From positions 1-64,000 of the forward strand of contig CAWHEL010000001.1 of NCBI GenBank assembly GCA_963828555.1: a stretch of 64,000 nt of DNA, written 5' to 3'. The notes under the pieces are model-generated. The model saw only the letters and a list, made by a program, of their open reading frames with translations. It was not told the DNA's origin and did no database searches. The stretch's first letter is position 1, and the number at the start of each line of letters is the position of its first letter. Origin of the DNA: JADJPO01 sp963828555 (GTDB lineage: Bacteria; Actinomycetota; Actinomycetes; Actinomycetales; Kineosporiaceae). The position numbers and the translations under genes are program-made. Shown in pieces: positions 57,788-64,000 of this stretch.

Positions 57788-59188
57788 TCAGCGGCAGCCG
57801 CACCGGGCCAGGGCTGCCACGGTCACATCGAGCGCCGAGCGAGCGGCATCGGTGACCTGGACCTGATCGGCGAGCACCGCGAAGACGAGCATCCGCCCGT
57901 CGGCGTCGACCACCGTGCCGGCCAGCGAGCTGGCGCCGGTCAGGGTGCCGGTCTTCGCCCGGACGACGCCGAGGGCCGGCCGGGTGGAGGAGGCGCCGAA
58001 CCGCTCGGCCAGGGTGCCGGAGGCGCCGGCGACGGGCAGGCCGGTGAGCACCGCACGCAGGTGCGGGTTCTTCGCCGCGGCCGCCAGGGCGAGCACGTGG
58101 ACCAGGGTGTGCGGCGAAACGGCGTACCCGCTGCCGAGGCCGCTGCCACCGGCCATCGTCTGGCCGAGCGTGGGCACCCCGAGCAGGGCCACCTGGTCCA
58201 GGATCGCTGCCCCTGCGCCGGCGAAGGTGGGCTGGCGATTGCTGCTCACAGCGACCAGCCGGCCGAGCGCCTCAGCCACGGTGTTGTCGCTGTCGGTCAG
58301 CGACTGCTCCACCAGTTCGGCGAGCGTGGCCGACTGCACCTGGGCGAGCACGGGCGCCCCGGGCGCCGCGGCAGCCCGCCGGACGGCGCCGGCCACGGTG
58401 ATCCCCTGGGCGCCCAGGCGCCGGGCGAACACGGACGCCGCTGCCGAGGCTGGGTCGTTCGCCCGGGCGAACGGGTGGCCCGCCGCGGGGCGGCGTCCCG
58501 GGGTCGCGTTGCCGGAGTCCATGGCGAGTGCCGTGACCGGGGCGACGAACCCGCCGGTCACGTCGCCGCGCCCCCAGTTCGGGCTCGCCGGGGGGCCGGC
58601 GAACAGGGTGTCGTCGAGTTGCAGGGTCACCGCCGTGGTGCCGGCCCTGGTCAGGGCGACCGCGGTGGCCGCCGCCAGATCGTCCAGGCCCGCCCGTCCG
58701 ATCACCCCCGCAGGATCTCCGGCGCCTGGCGAGAGCAGCACGTCGCCGCCTCCGACCAGCACGATCTCGCCCGGGCTCGACCCGGCGACCACCCGGGTGG
58801 CCAGCCTCTCCTGCGGTCCCCGCACCGAGAGCAGGGCCGCAGCAGTGAGGATCTTCGCCGTGGAGGCGGGGATCGCGGGCCGGGACGAGGAGCGGTCGAG
58901 CACCGAGGCGCCGGTCGCAACGTCTACCACCTCCGCGGAGACCGACGGTCCCAACGCCGCAGAGTTGATCGCAGTGGACAGCGCGGCGGCGATCCCGGCA
59001 GCGGAGGGTGCCGCAGCCGCGCCGTCGAGCGGGGGCAGCACGGCGGCGGGGCGCACCGGGATACTCGCCCCGGGCGGGGGCGCGGGACCCGCCGCCGGGG
59101 TCGCGGGAAGCGCCTGCGGACCGCCCAGCACGGCGGCCAGCAGAGCCACCGCAGCCGCGGCGTCCGCTCGCCGCACGATCAGTCCCAC
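57788..59188 (-). CDS. dacB: D-alanyl-D-alanine carboxypeptidase/endopeptidase (PBP4 type)
   Basis: 466 residues from GTG 59188. A signal-like N-terminus (ADAAAAVALLAAVLGGPQAL) and a Pro/Ala linker precede the penicillin-binding fold: SxxK in RPAIPASTAKILTAAALLSV, the SDN motif in SLTDSDNTVAEALGRLVAVS and KTG in VVRAKTGTLTGASSLAGTVV. An inserted domain between SxxK and SDN marks class C PBP4. Trims or cuts peptidoglycan cross-links outside the membrane. Divergent from ppa. Confidence 0.93.
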   Translation of the reverse strand: MGLIVRRADAAAAVALLAAVLGGPQALPATPAAGPAPPPGASIPVRPAAVLPPLDGAAAAPSAAGIAAALSTAINSAALGPSVSAEVVDVATGASVLDRSSSRPAIPASTAKILTAAALLSVRGPQERLATRVVAGSSPGEIVLVGGGDVLLSPGAGDPAGVIGRAGLDDLAAATAVALTRAGTTAVTLQLDDTLFAGPPASPNWGRGDVTGGFVAPVTALAMDSGNATPGRRPAAGHPFARANDPASAAASVFARRLGAQGITVAGAVRRAAAAPGAPVLAQVQSATLAELVEQSLTDSDNTVAEALGRLVAVSSNRQPTFAGAGAAILDQVALLGVPTLGQTMAGGSGLGSGYAVSPHTLVHVLALAAAAKNPHLRAVLTGLPVAGASGTLAERFGASSTRPALGVVRAKTGTLTGASSLAGTVVDADGRMLVFAVLADQVQVTDAARSALDVTVAALARCGCR

Positions 59189-59309
59189 CTGCCTCGCATC
59201 CGTCCTCGAGTCACCCGCCCGCACTGTGCCAGCCCCATCTGGGACACTAGTGTCCCAGCAGACTCGGGCAGATAGCGGCATCGGCCGTGTGGTGAAGGGG
59301 AGTTCGTCG

Positions 59310-59855
59310 GTGGAGTTCGACGTCACGATCGAGATCCCGGCAGGGCAACGCAACAAGTACGAGATGGACCACGAGACGGGCCGGATCCGCTTGGACCGGA
59401 TGCTGTTCACCTCGACCAGGTACCCGCACGACTACGGCTTCGTGGACGACACCCTCGGTGAGGACGGTGACCCGTTGGACGCGCTCGTGCTGCTGTCGGA
59501 GCCGACGTTCCCCGGGTGCCTGATCCGCTGCCGCGCGATCGGCATGTTCCACATGCGCGACGAGGCCGGCGGCGACGACAAGGTGCTGTGCATCCCGACC
59601 GGGGACCCGCGGGTCAAGCACATCAGGGACCTGCACGACGTCTCCGACTTCGACCGGCTGGAGATTCAGCACTTCTTCGAGACCTACAAGGACCTCGAGC
59701 CGGGCAAGAGCGTCGAGGGTGCGCACTGGGCCGGCCGGGAGGAGGCCGAGGCCGAGATCGGGCGGTCCCGGGCCCGGCTCGCCGCCCATCACGCCCCGGC
59801 CGAGCCGGAGCCTCAGGGCGCGGCCAACCCGCGCCGCACCCGCGGCGTCCTCTGA
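59310..59855 (+). CDS. ppa: Inorganic pyrophosphatase (family I)
   Basis: 181 residues from GTG 59310. VTIEIPAGQRNKYEMDHETG, RYPHDYGFVDDTLGEDGDPL, DALVLLSEPTFPGCL and HMRDEAGGDDKVLCIPTGDP contain the metal-binding aspartates and catalytic lysine and arginine. Hydrolyses the PPi made by biosynthetic reactions. The C-terminal 20 residues are an uncommon basic tail. Divergently paired with dacB, as in Mycobacterium. Confidence 0.95.
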   Translation: MEFDVTIEIPAGQRNKYEMDHETGRIRLDRMLFTSTRYPHDYGFVDDTLGEDGDPLDALVLLSEPTFPGCLIRCRAIGMFHMRDEAGGDDKVLCIPTGDPRVKHIRDLHDVSDFDRLEIQHFFETYKDLEPGKSVEGAHWAGREEAEAEIGRSRARLAAHHAPAEPEPQGAANPRRTRGVL

Positions 59856-60575
59856 TCAGCGCAGCTCCCCCAGCACCAGGGAGGAGACACGGCTGACGGT
59901 GACCTCGAGGAACGCCTCGCGTTGTGCCGCCGGTTCGGCGATCACCTGGTGGAGGTGCCCGAACAGTTCCATCGAGACCGCTCCGAGCAGGTGCGCCCAG
60001 GCGATCAGGCCGCGCAGGAGCAGTTCGTCGGGCACCTCGCCGGGCACGTTCGCCCGGACCGGCCCGATCGCCCGGCGCACCACCGGGTCGAGGGGCGCCG
60101 TCAGCGCCTGCGGCAACGGGCCACGGCGGGCCAGGTCGGCGAGCACCCCGATCAACAGGGTGGGCACCCGCTCCGCCGGGGGCACCGTGTCCGGCGGAGC
60201 CTGGTAGCCGGGCACCGGCGAGCCGAAGATCAAGGCGTACTCGTGCGGGTGGGCCAGCGCCCAGCGCCGGACGGCGAGACAGACGGCACGGGTGCGGCCC
60301 GGCAGATCCTCGCGCGGCACACGCGCCTCGGCCCGCTCGGCGGCGGCCCCGACCGAGTCGTAGGCCTCCACGATCATCAGGGTGAGCAGCTCGTCCCTGC
60401 TGGCGACGTAGCGGTAGACCGCCGAGCTCACCATGCCGAGCTCGCGGGCGACGGCGCGCAGGGACAGCCCGGCGGCACCCTCGGTGGCCAGCTGGCGACG
60501 GGCCTCGGCGACGATCCGCGAGGTCAGCTCCTCGCGCGCCTGGCGGCGCACCAGGCGGGCGGTGGACTCGACCAT
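59856..60575 (-). CDS. TetR-family regulator
   Basis: 239 residues from ATG 60575. The N-terminal HTH (RIVAEARRQLATEGAAGLSL, RAVARELGMVSSAVYRYVAS, RDELLTLMIVEAYD) is followed by a WHG/TetR_C-type ligand domain with RRWALAHPHEYALIFGSPVP. Its stop directly abuts the ppa stop. The divergent epimerase gene and the twin GAGCA-N-TGCTC operators between them suggest local autoregulation. The ligand is unknown. Confidence 0.88.
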   Translation of the reverse strand: MVESTARLVRRQAREELTSRIVAEARRQLATEGAAGLSLRAVARELGMVSSAVYRYVASRDELLTLMIVEAYDSVGAAAERAEARVPREDLPGRTRAVCLAVRRWALAHPHEYALIFGSPVPGYQAPPDTVPPAERVPTLLIGVLADLARRGPLPQALTAPLDPVVRRAIGPVRANVPGEVPDELLLRGLIAWAHLLGAVSMELFGHLHQVIAEPAAQREAFLEVTVSRVSSLVLGELR

Positions 60576-60635
60576 GGCGCCATCATGCCCGCCCGCCCGG
60601 CGCCTGACCAGAGAGCAGGGCAGTGATCTGTTTCG

Positions 60636-60690
60636 AGAGCACTGCTCTTGACAACGCACTTGTCGAAGGGCATTGTCGAGAGCAGTGCTC
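60636..60690. promoter_or_regulatory. Two palindromic operators and a promoter between TetR and epimerase genes
   Basis: AGAGCACTGCTCT (60636-60648) and GAGCAGTGCTC (60680-60690) share GAGCA-N-TGCTC, with centres 43 bp apart. A TTGACA at 60648-60653 overlaps the first site, with CATTGT 17 nt further on as a weak -10. The layout fits repression of both divergent genes by the TetR protein. Confidence 0.65.
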
Positions 60691-60729
60691 ACCGTTTAGG
60701 GCACTGATCACACCTCGAGGAGGAGTCAG

Positions 60730-61686
60730 ATGAGCGAGCCGGCACACGTCGTGGTCGGAGCCGGAGCCGTGGGCTCGGCCACCGCTGAACTGCTTGCCGC
60801 ACAAGGCCGACCCGTGATCCTGATCAGCCGCAGCGGGCGCGACCCGGGCCTGCCCGGCGTCCGTGCGGTGGCCGCCGACGCCGCCGACGCGACTCGCCTG
60901 CGGGAGCTTGCCACCGGCGCAGCGGCGATCTACAACTGTGCCAACCCTGCCTACCACCGCTGGCAGACCGATTGGCCGCCGATCGCCGACGCCCTGCTGG
61001 CCGCCGCCGAGCAGACCGGTTCCGTGCTGGTGACGCTGTCGAACCTGTACGGGTACGGGCCAGTGAGCGCTCCGATGACCGAGGACCTCCCGCTCGCGGC
61101 GGCCTACCCCAAAGGCAGGGTGAGGGCCCAGATGTGGCGCGATGCCCTGGCCGCGCACCAGGCCGGGCGGGCTCGGGTGACCGAGGTGCGGGCCAGCGAC
61201 TACATCGGCCCGCGCTCCCAGTCCCAGTTCGCCGAGCGCGCCGTCCCCCGGATCTTCGCCGGCCGCACCGTGCAGGTGCTCGGCGATCCCGACATGCCGC
61301 ACACCTTCACCTACACCGGGGACGTCGCACGGCTGCTGGTGCAGGTGGCCGTCGACGAGCGGGCCTGGGGCCGGGTGTGGCACGTGCCCTCGCACGATCC
61401 GCGGACGGCGCGGCAGGTGATCGCCGGGATGTGCGAGCTGGCCGGAGTGCCCGCGGTGGGCGTGCGGCAGATCCCGCGCCTGGTGATCCGGCTGGGCGGC
61501 CTGGTGGTTCCGCTGCTGCGTGAGCTGGCCGACGTCCGCTACCAGCACGTCGAGCCCTTCGTGATGGACTCCTCCGCCGCCCAACGCACCTTCGGGCTGC
61601 AGCCCACCGCCTGGCCGGAGATCCTCGCCGCGACCCTGAACGGCCACCTGCCGTCCGGGCATGCACCGGTCGCCGTGGGGGCATAG
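60730..61686 (+). CDS. NAD(P)-dependent epimerase/dehydratase-like protein (atypical SDR)
   Basis: 318 residues. Start AHVVVGAGAVGSATAELLAA with a Rossmann GxGxxG motif; ADAADATRLRELATGAAAIY, CANPAYHRWQTDWPPIADAL, LVTLSNLYGYGP, and a later TFTYTGDVARLLVQVAVDER. The Tyr-xxx-Lys pair of classic SDRs is not obvious, which suits the atypical/complex I NDUFA9-like group. The substrate is unknown. Preceded by a GAGGAG ribosome-binding site and the operators shared with TetR. Confidence 0.82.
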   Translation: MSEPAHVVVGAGAVGSATAELLAAQGRPVILISRSGRDPGLPGVRAVAADAADATRLRELATGAAAIYNCANPAYHRWQTDWPPIADALLAAAEQTGSVLVTLSNLYGYGPVSAPMTEDLPLAAAYPKGRVRAQMWRDALAAHQAGRARVTEVRASDYIGPRSQSQFAERAVPRIFAGRTVQVLGDPDMPHTFTYTGDVARLLVQVAVDERAWGRVWHVPSHDPRTARQVIAGMCELAGVPAVGVRQIPRLVIRLGGLVVPLLRELADVRYQHVEPFVMDSSAAQRTFGLQPTAWPEILAATLNGHLPSGHAPVAVGA

Positions 61687-61718
61687 CGCCGGCAGGGCAA
61701 CCCTGGCACGCTTTGCCC

Positions 61719-62444
61719 ATGAGCTTTCCGATCCCTGGGCCACACGACCCCACGGCGGTGGACGGCTACACCTACGCGGGCATCTTCGTCTGCTCCGAGC
61801 ACTCCAGCGTGCTGGACCATCTCACCGACCGACGGTTCTCCGGGTGGCTGGGGCCGCAGGAGGGCGACTGGGTGCTCGCCGTTCCCGAGGAGACCGGGGC
61901 GGCGGTGGCCGGCGACGGCATGGAACTCACCACACTCGCCGCGGGACTCGCCCGCAGCCTAGGCACGGTGGCCGTCATGGCGAGGGTCGAGCGCGATCGG
62001 GTGCTGCGGCTGGAGGGCTGGGACGGCACCGGCGACCAGGACTCCCAGGAACCGCAGCACCTGGGCAGCTACCTGAGCGATCCCACGGCCGATGCACCGG
62101 ACGACGACGAGATCTACCCCGAGCCGGTGGGTGCCCACCACGCTCCGCAGTACGCCGAGGCCTGCGGCCACCCGGAGAACGGCGACGACCTGACCGAGCT
62201 GCTGGCCGAGGAGCTCGACCCGGAGAGCGTGTTCGAGTCCGAGCGGCTGGACTCGGTGCTCCGCCTGCTCGACCTGCCGCGCTGGTTGATCGCGGCATCG
62301 TCCCTGCCGGGCGACGTGCCGAGCGGTCCACGGCGCAGCGAGCTGGTGCGCCTGGGTGCTGGGCGAGAGGGCGCCCCGGGCCGCGTCACCGGCACGATGA
62401 CCGGCATCTTGCGTCGCCGCTTCCCCCGCCTGCGCCTGCGCTGA
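61719..62444 (+). CDS. Hypothetical acidic protein
   Basis: 241 residues from ATG 61719. An N-terminal domain (YTYAGIFVCSEHSSVLDHLT, FSGWLGPQEGDWVLAVPEET) and GWDGTGDQDSQEPQHLGSYL are followed by an acidic middle and a basic end (GILRRRFPRLRLR). Probably a cytoplasmic immunity- or regulator-like protein, but no family is recognised. Monocistronic, followed by a hairpin at 62468. Confidence 0.6.
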   Translation: MSFPIPGPHDPTAVDGYTYAGIFVCSEHSSVLDHLTDRRFSGWLGPQEGDWVLAVPEETGAAVAGDGMELTTLAAGLARSLGTVAVMARVERDRVLRLEGWDGTGDQDSQEPQHLGSYLSDPTADAPDDDEIYPEPVGAHHAPQYAEACGHPENGDDLTELLAEELDPESVFESERLDSVLRLLDLPRWLIAASSLPGDVPSGPRRSELVRLGAGREGAPGRVTGTMTGILRRRFPRLRLR

Positions 62445-62467
62445 CCTCGGCCTGCGCCGACCCGCCC

Positions 62468-62486
62468 TGCTCACCGACGGTGAGCA
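62468..62486. terminator. Short terminator-like hairpin
   Basis: TGCTCACC and GGTGAGCA pair perfectly around GAC, 23 bp after the 61719-62444 gene. A second small stem (ATCGG-ACG-CCGAT) follows directly. Confidence 0.5.
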
Positions 62487-62599
62487 TCGGACGCCGATGA
62501 TCGCCCGTCCGGGTGCTCACCTGCGCCGCAACTCATGATCGCCGCGCCCTGCCCGAGAGGGCCCTCGGTGGGGGTCGAACGATCGAGAGGGCGGCACGG

Positions 62600-63865
62600 A
62601 TGCCGGACACGCGGGGCGTCGGGGCACGCAGCGGGGCACGGAGACTGCGGACCTGGCAGGCGGGGGCGCTCGCGCTGGTGACCGTCGCCGCTCCCCTCAC
62701 GGTCGCCGCCCCGGCCAGCGGGGCCGCGAGATCGGCGTCCGGACTCACGTCGTCCGGGCTCACGTCGTCCGGGCTCACGTCGTCCGGGCTCACGTCGTCC
62801 GGCGACACGCCTCTGGGTGTCCCGCGCACCGTCCGGCTCGCCCCGCGCACGGTGGTGACTACTCCTCGCCCGGCGTCGCCGCGCTACTCCACGCTGGGCT
62901 CCGGTTCGGTCTCCACGAGCACAACACCACAACTCGGTCAGCCTGCCGCGAAGCTGCCCACGTTCTCGAAGGCGTTCCGCTGGAACGGCCGTCGCTACAC
63001 CTACCGGATGGTGGGCACCGACCCGCAGCGGGGCGCCGTCACCACGACGGTCGCCAGCCGGCTGGTGCCGGTCTCGCTGCGCGTCGGCGGACAGGTGGTC
63101 GCCCCGTCGGCCAAGACCATCTCCACCGTCACCAGCTCGGGGCTGTTCACCTCACGGCGCTTCCCCGGCGGCACCGGACAGTACGGGGACGTGTTCATGC
63201 GCACCCAGTTCTGGTCGTGGCTGAACAAGGGCACCAAGAAGTGGCACCTCGTGATGTCCCGGCCCACCGTCAAGCCCTATCTCGTGGTCGACGTCCCCGC
63301 CGAGTACGGCCAGGTGCGGTCGGTCAACGGCGTCCGAGTGGCCTTCGTCGACGTGGACTGGCTGGACGAGAAGCTCACCTCCACAGTCGTGGCGCCCCGC
63401 CCGAACATGCTCACCCAGGTCCTCGCCGGCAACGTGGTGCTGTGTGCGCCCTACACCCCGCGGATGAACAACTGCGGCATCGGCGGCTTCCACAGCGCGG
63501 TCACGGATCAGCACGGCGTGCACACCTACACCTACCAGGCCTATCTGCACGGGGCTCTGTACGGCGCGGCGAGCGGGTTCACCGACATCGGTCCGATGAG
63601 CCACGAGCTGGCCGAGTGGATGACAGACCCGTTCGTGACCAACGTCGTCCCGGCCTGGCACTCCCCGCTCGCCCCGCAGTACGGCTGCCTGAACGCGCTG
63701 GAGTCCGGTGACCCGGTGGTGGGCAGGTTCATCCGGATCAACGGGCTGGCGTACCAGGACGAGGCCTACGTGTCCTGGTTCACCCGGGCCAGGTCGACGT
63801 CGTGGCTCGGCCGGTACACCTGGTTCAACAGCCTGCGCAGGCCCAGCCCGTCCTGCACGCTCTGA
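62600..63865 (+). CDS. Secreted protein with HELAE metal-binding-like motif and tandem repeats
   Basis: 421 residues from ATG 62600. Signal peptide (LRTWQAGALALVTVAAPLTV, cleaved near ASGA), then four SGLTS repeats, a Thr/Pro-rich stretch and a folded domain from KLPTFSKAFRWNGRRYTYRM. It contains AGNVVLCAPYTPRMNNCGIG, HTYTYQAYLHG and IGPMSHELAEWMTDPFVTNV, where HELAE and the TDP further on resemble the metal site of secreted metallopeptidase-like proteins of actinobacteria. A third Cys is in the QYGCLNALESGD segment. Peptidase activity is unproven. Confidence 0.7.
   Translation: MPDTRGVGARSGARRLRTWQAGALALVTVAAPLTVAAPASGAARSASGLTSSGLTSSGLTSSGLTSSGDTPLGVPRTVRLAPRTVVTTPRPASPRYSTLGSGSVSTSTTPQLGQPAAKLPTFSKAFRWNGRRYTYRMVGTDPQRGAVTTTVASRLVPVSLRVGGQVVAPSAKTISTVTSSGLFTSRRFPGGTGQYGDVFMRTQFWSWLNKGTKKWHLVMSRPTVKPYLVVDVPAEYGQVRSVNGVRVAFVDVDWLDEKLTSTVVAPRPNMLTQVLAGNVVLCAPYTPRMNNCGIGGFHSAVTDQHGVHTYTYQAYLHGALYGAASGFTDIGPMSHELAEWMTDPFVTNVVPAWHSPLAPQYGCLNALESGDPVVGRFIRINGLAYQDEAYVSWFTRARSTSWLGRYTWFNSLRRPSPSCTL
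62738..62797 (+). repeat. Four tandem 15-bp repeats within the secreted-protein gene
   Basis: The unit TCCGGGCTCACGTCG occurs four times head to tail (first copy with one A for G), encoding SGLTS each time, directly after the signal peptide. Its length is likely to vary between strains by slippage. Confidence 0.85.
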
Positions 63866-64000
63866 TCAGCCCTCCGGTCGGGGCTGCACGGGGACGCGGG
63901 CCAGGATGTGCCAGCGGTGCCAGTGCTTCTCCCCCGCGAACGACCACCCGTCCTCGCGGAACTCCTCCAGCCGGACGACGTGCAGACCGTCGAGCAGCGC
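63866..64000 (-). CDS. 3' end of a methyltransferase-like gene, cut by the window edge
   Basis: The last 44 codons read VVRLEEFREDGWSFAGEKHW, then HRWHILARVPVQPRPEG and stop. The GEKHWHxxH...AR end resembles the C-terminus of class I SAM methyltransferases (TehB/FkbM-like). The stop abuts the secreted-protein stop on the opposite strand. The start lies outside the window. Confidence 0.5.
   Translation of the reverse strand, partial: ALLDGLHVVRLEEFREDGWSFAGEKHWHRWHILARVPVQPRPEG

Overview
The window appears to be a chimera of two genomes. Bases 1 to about 14,160 look like a Hyphomicrobiales-type alphaproteobacterium: a FixK/FNR-box-driven ccoNOQPG cluster, an alphaproteobacterial-style Rad52/Gp157 pair, a two-domain cold-shock protein and a DUF374 acyltransferase. 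Bases from about 14,165 to 64,000 look like a high-GC actinobacterium: Lsr2, ClpC, DUF3180, DUF2342 metallopeptidase, and a folate/ftsH/hpt/tilS/dacB/ppa block in the order known from Mycobacterium and Streptomyces. The switch falls inside ccoG, which runs in frame into the 3' end of an unrelated actinobacterial ORF. Most longer ORFs in the left part need one or more single-base shifts to be read through. I found none in the right part. A false join or contamination is the simplest explanation, so gene neighbourhoods should not be interpreted across about 14.16 kb.

Left part. A partial arylsulfatase (minus strand) diverges from a large TIR-STAND-FGE-like fusion protein. Next come a tRNA-Leu(UAA) gene interrupted by a 231-nt group I intron, a DUF374 acyltransferase, a tiny lipoprotein and a double cold-shock protein. 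A phage-like recombination pair (Gp157, Rad52) diverges from an XRE regulator across a perfect 20-bp palindrome. A GAPKGN-type small protein, a small secreted protein and a rhomboid protease follow. The part ends with the cbb3 oxidase operon ccoN-O-Q-P and the 5' part of ccoG.

Right part, 14.4-31 kb. An ABC-2 transporter operon is followed by an unusual cassette of two RND permeases, a miniature adaptor-like lipoprotein and a second lipoprotein. Then come a PepSY protein, clpC and an acyl-CoA synthetase.

Right part, 31-60 kb. This resembles the conserved actinobacterial clpC-lsr2-(lysS, coaX, panD)-panC-DUF2520-PH-DUF3180-folK-folB-folP-folE-ftsH-hpt-tilS-DUF2342-dacB-ppa neighbourhood. Differences from that order are: a NadC-like protein that has lost its catalytic residues, no panD, coaX or lysS, an SPFH/ribbon-helix-helix operon with its own palindromic operator, an N-acylamino-acid racemase/GNAT pair, a MidA-like methyltransferase close to an orphan NuoD, and a SulP permease. 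Folate genes (folE, folP, a folB-folK fusion) supply pterin synthesis; ftsH and clpC supply proteolysis; hpt and tilS supply purine salvage and tRNA-Ile modification; dacB trims peptidoglycan.

Right part, 60-64 kb. A TetR/epimerase divergent pair with twin operators, a hypothetical gene, a secreted HELAE-motif protein with an in-frame 15-bp tandem repeat, and the 3' end of a methyltransferase-like gene. Three copies of a 76-77 bp palindromic intergenic repeat (26.26, 42.00 and 45.90 kb) and a cluster of DnaA-box-like 9-mers (49.7 kb) are the main non-coding structures.
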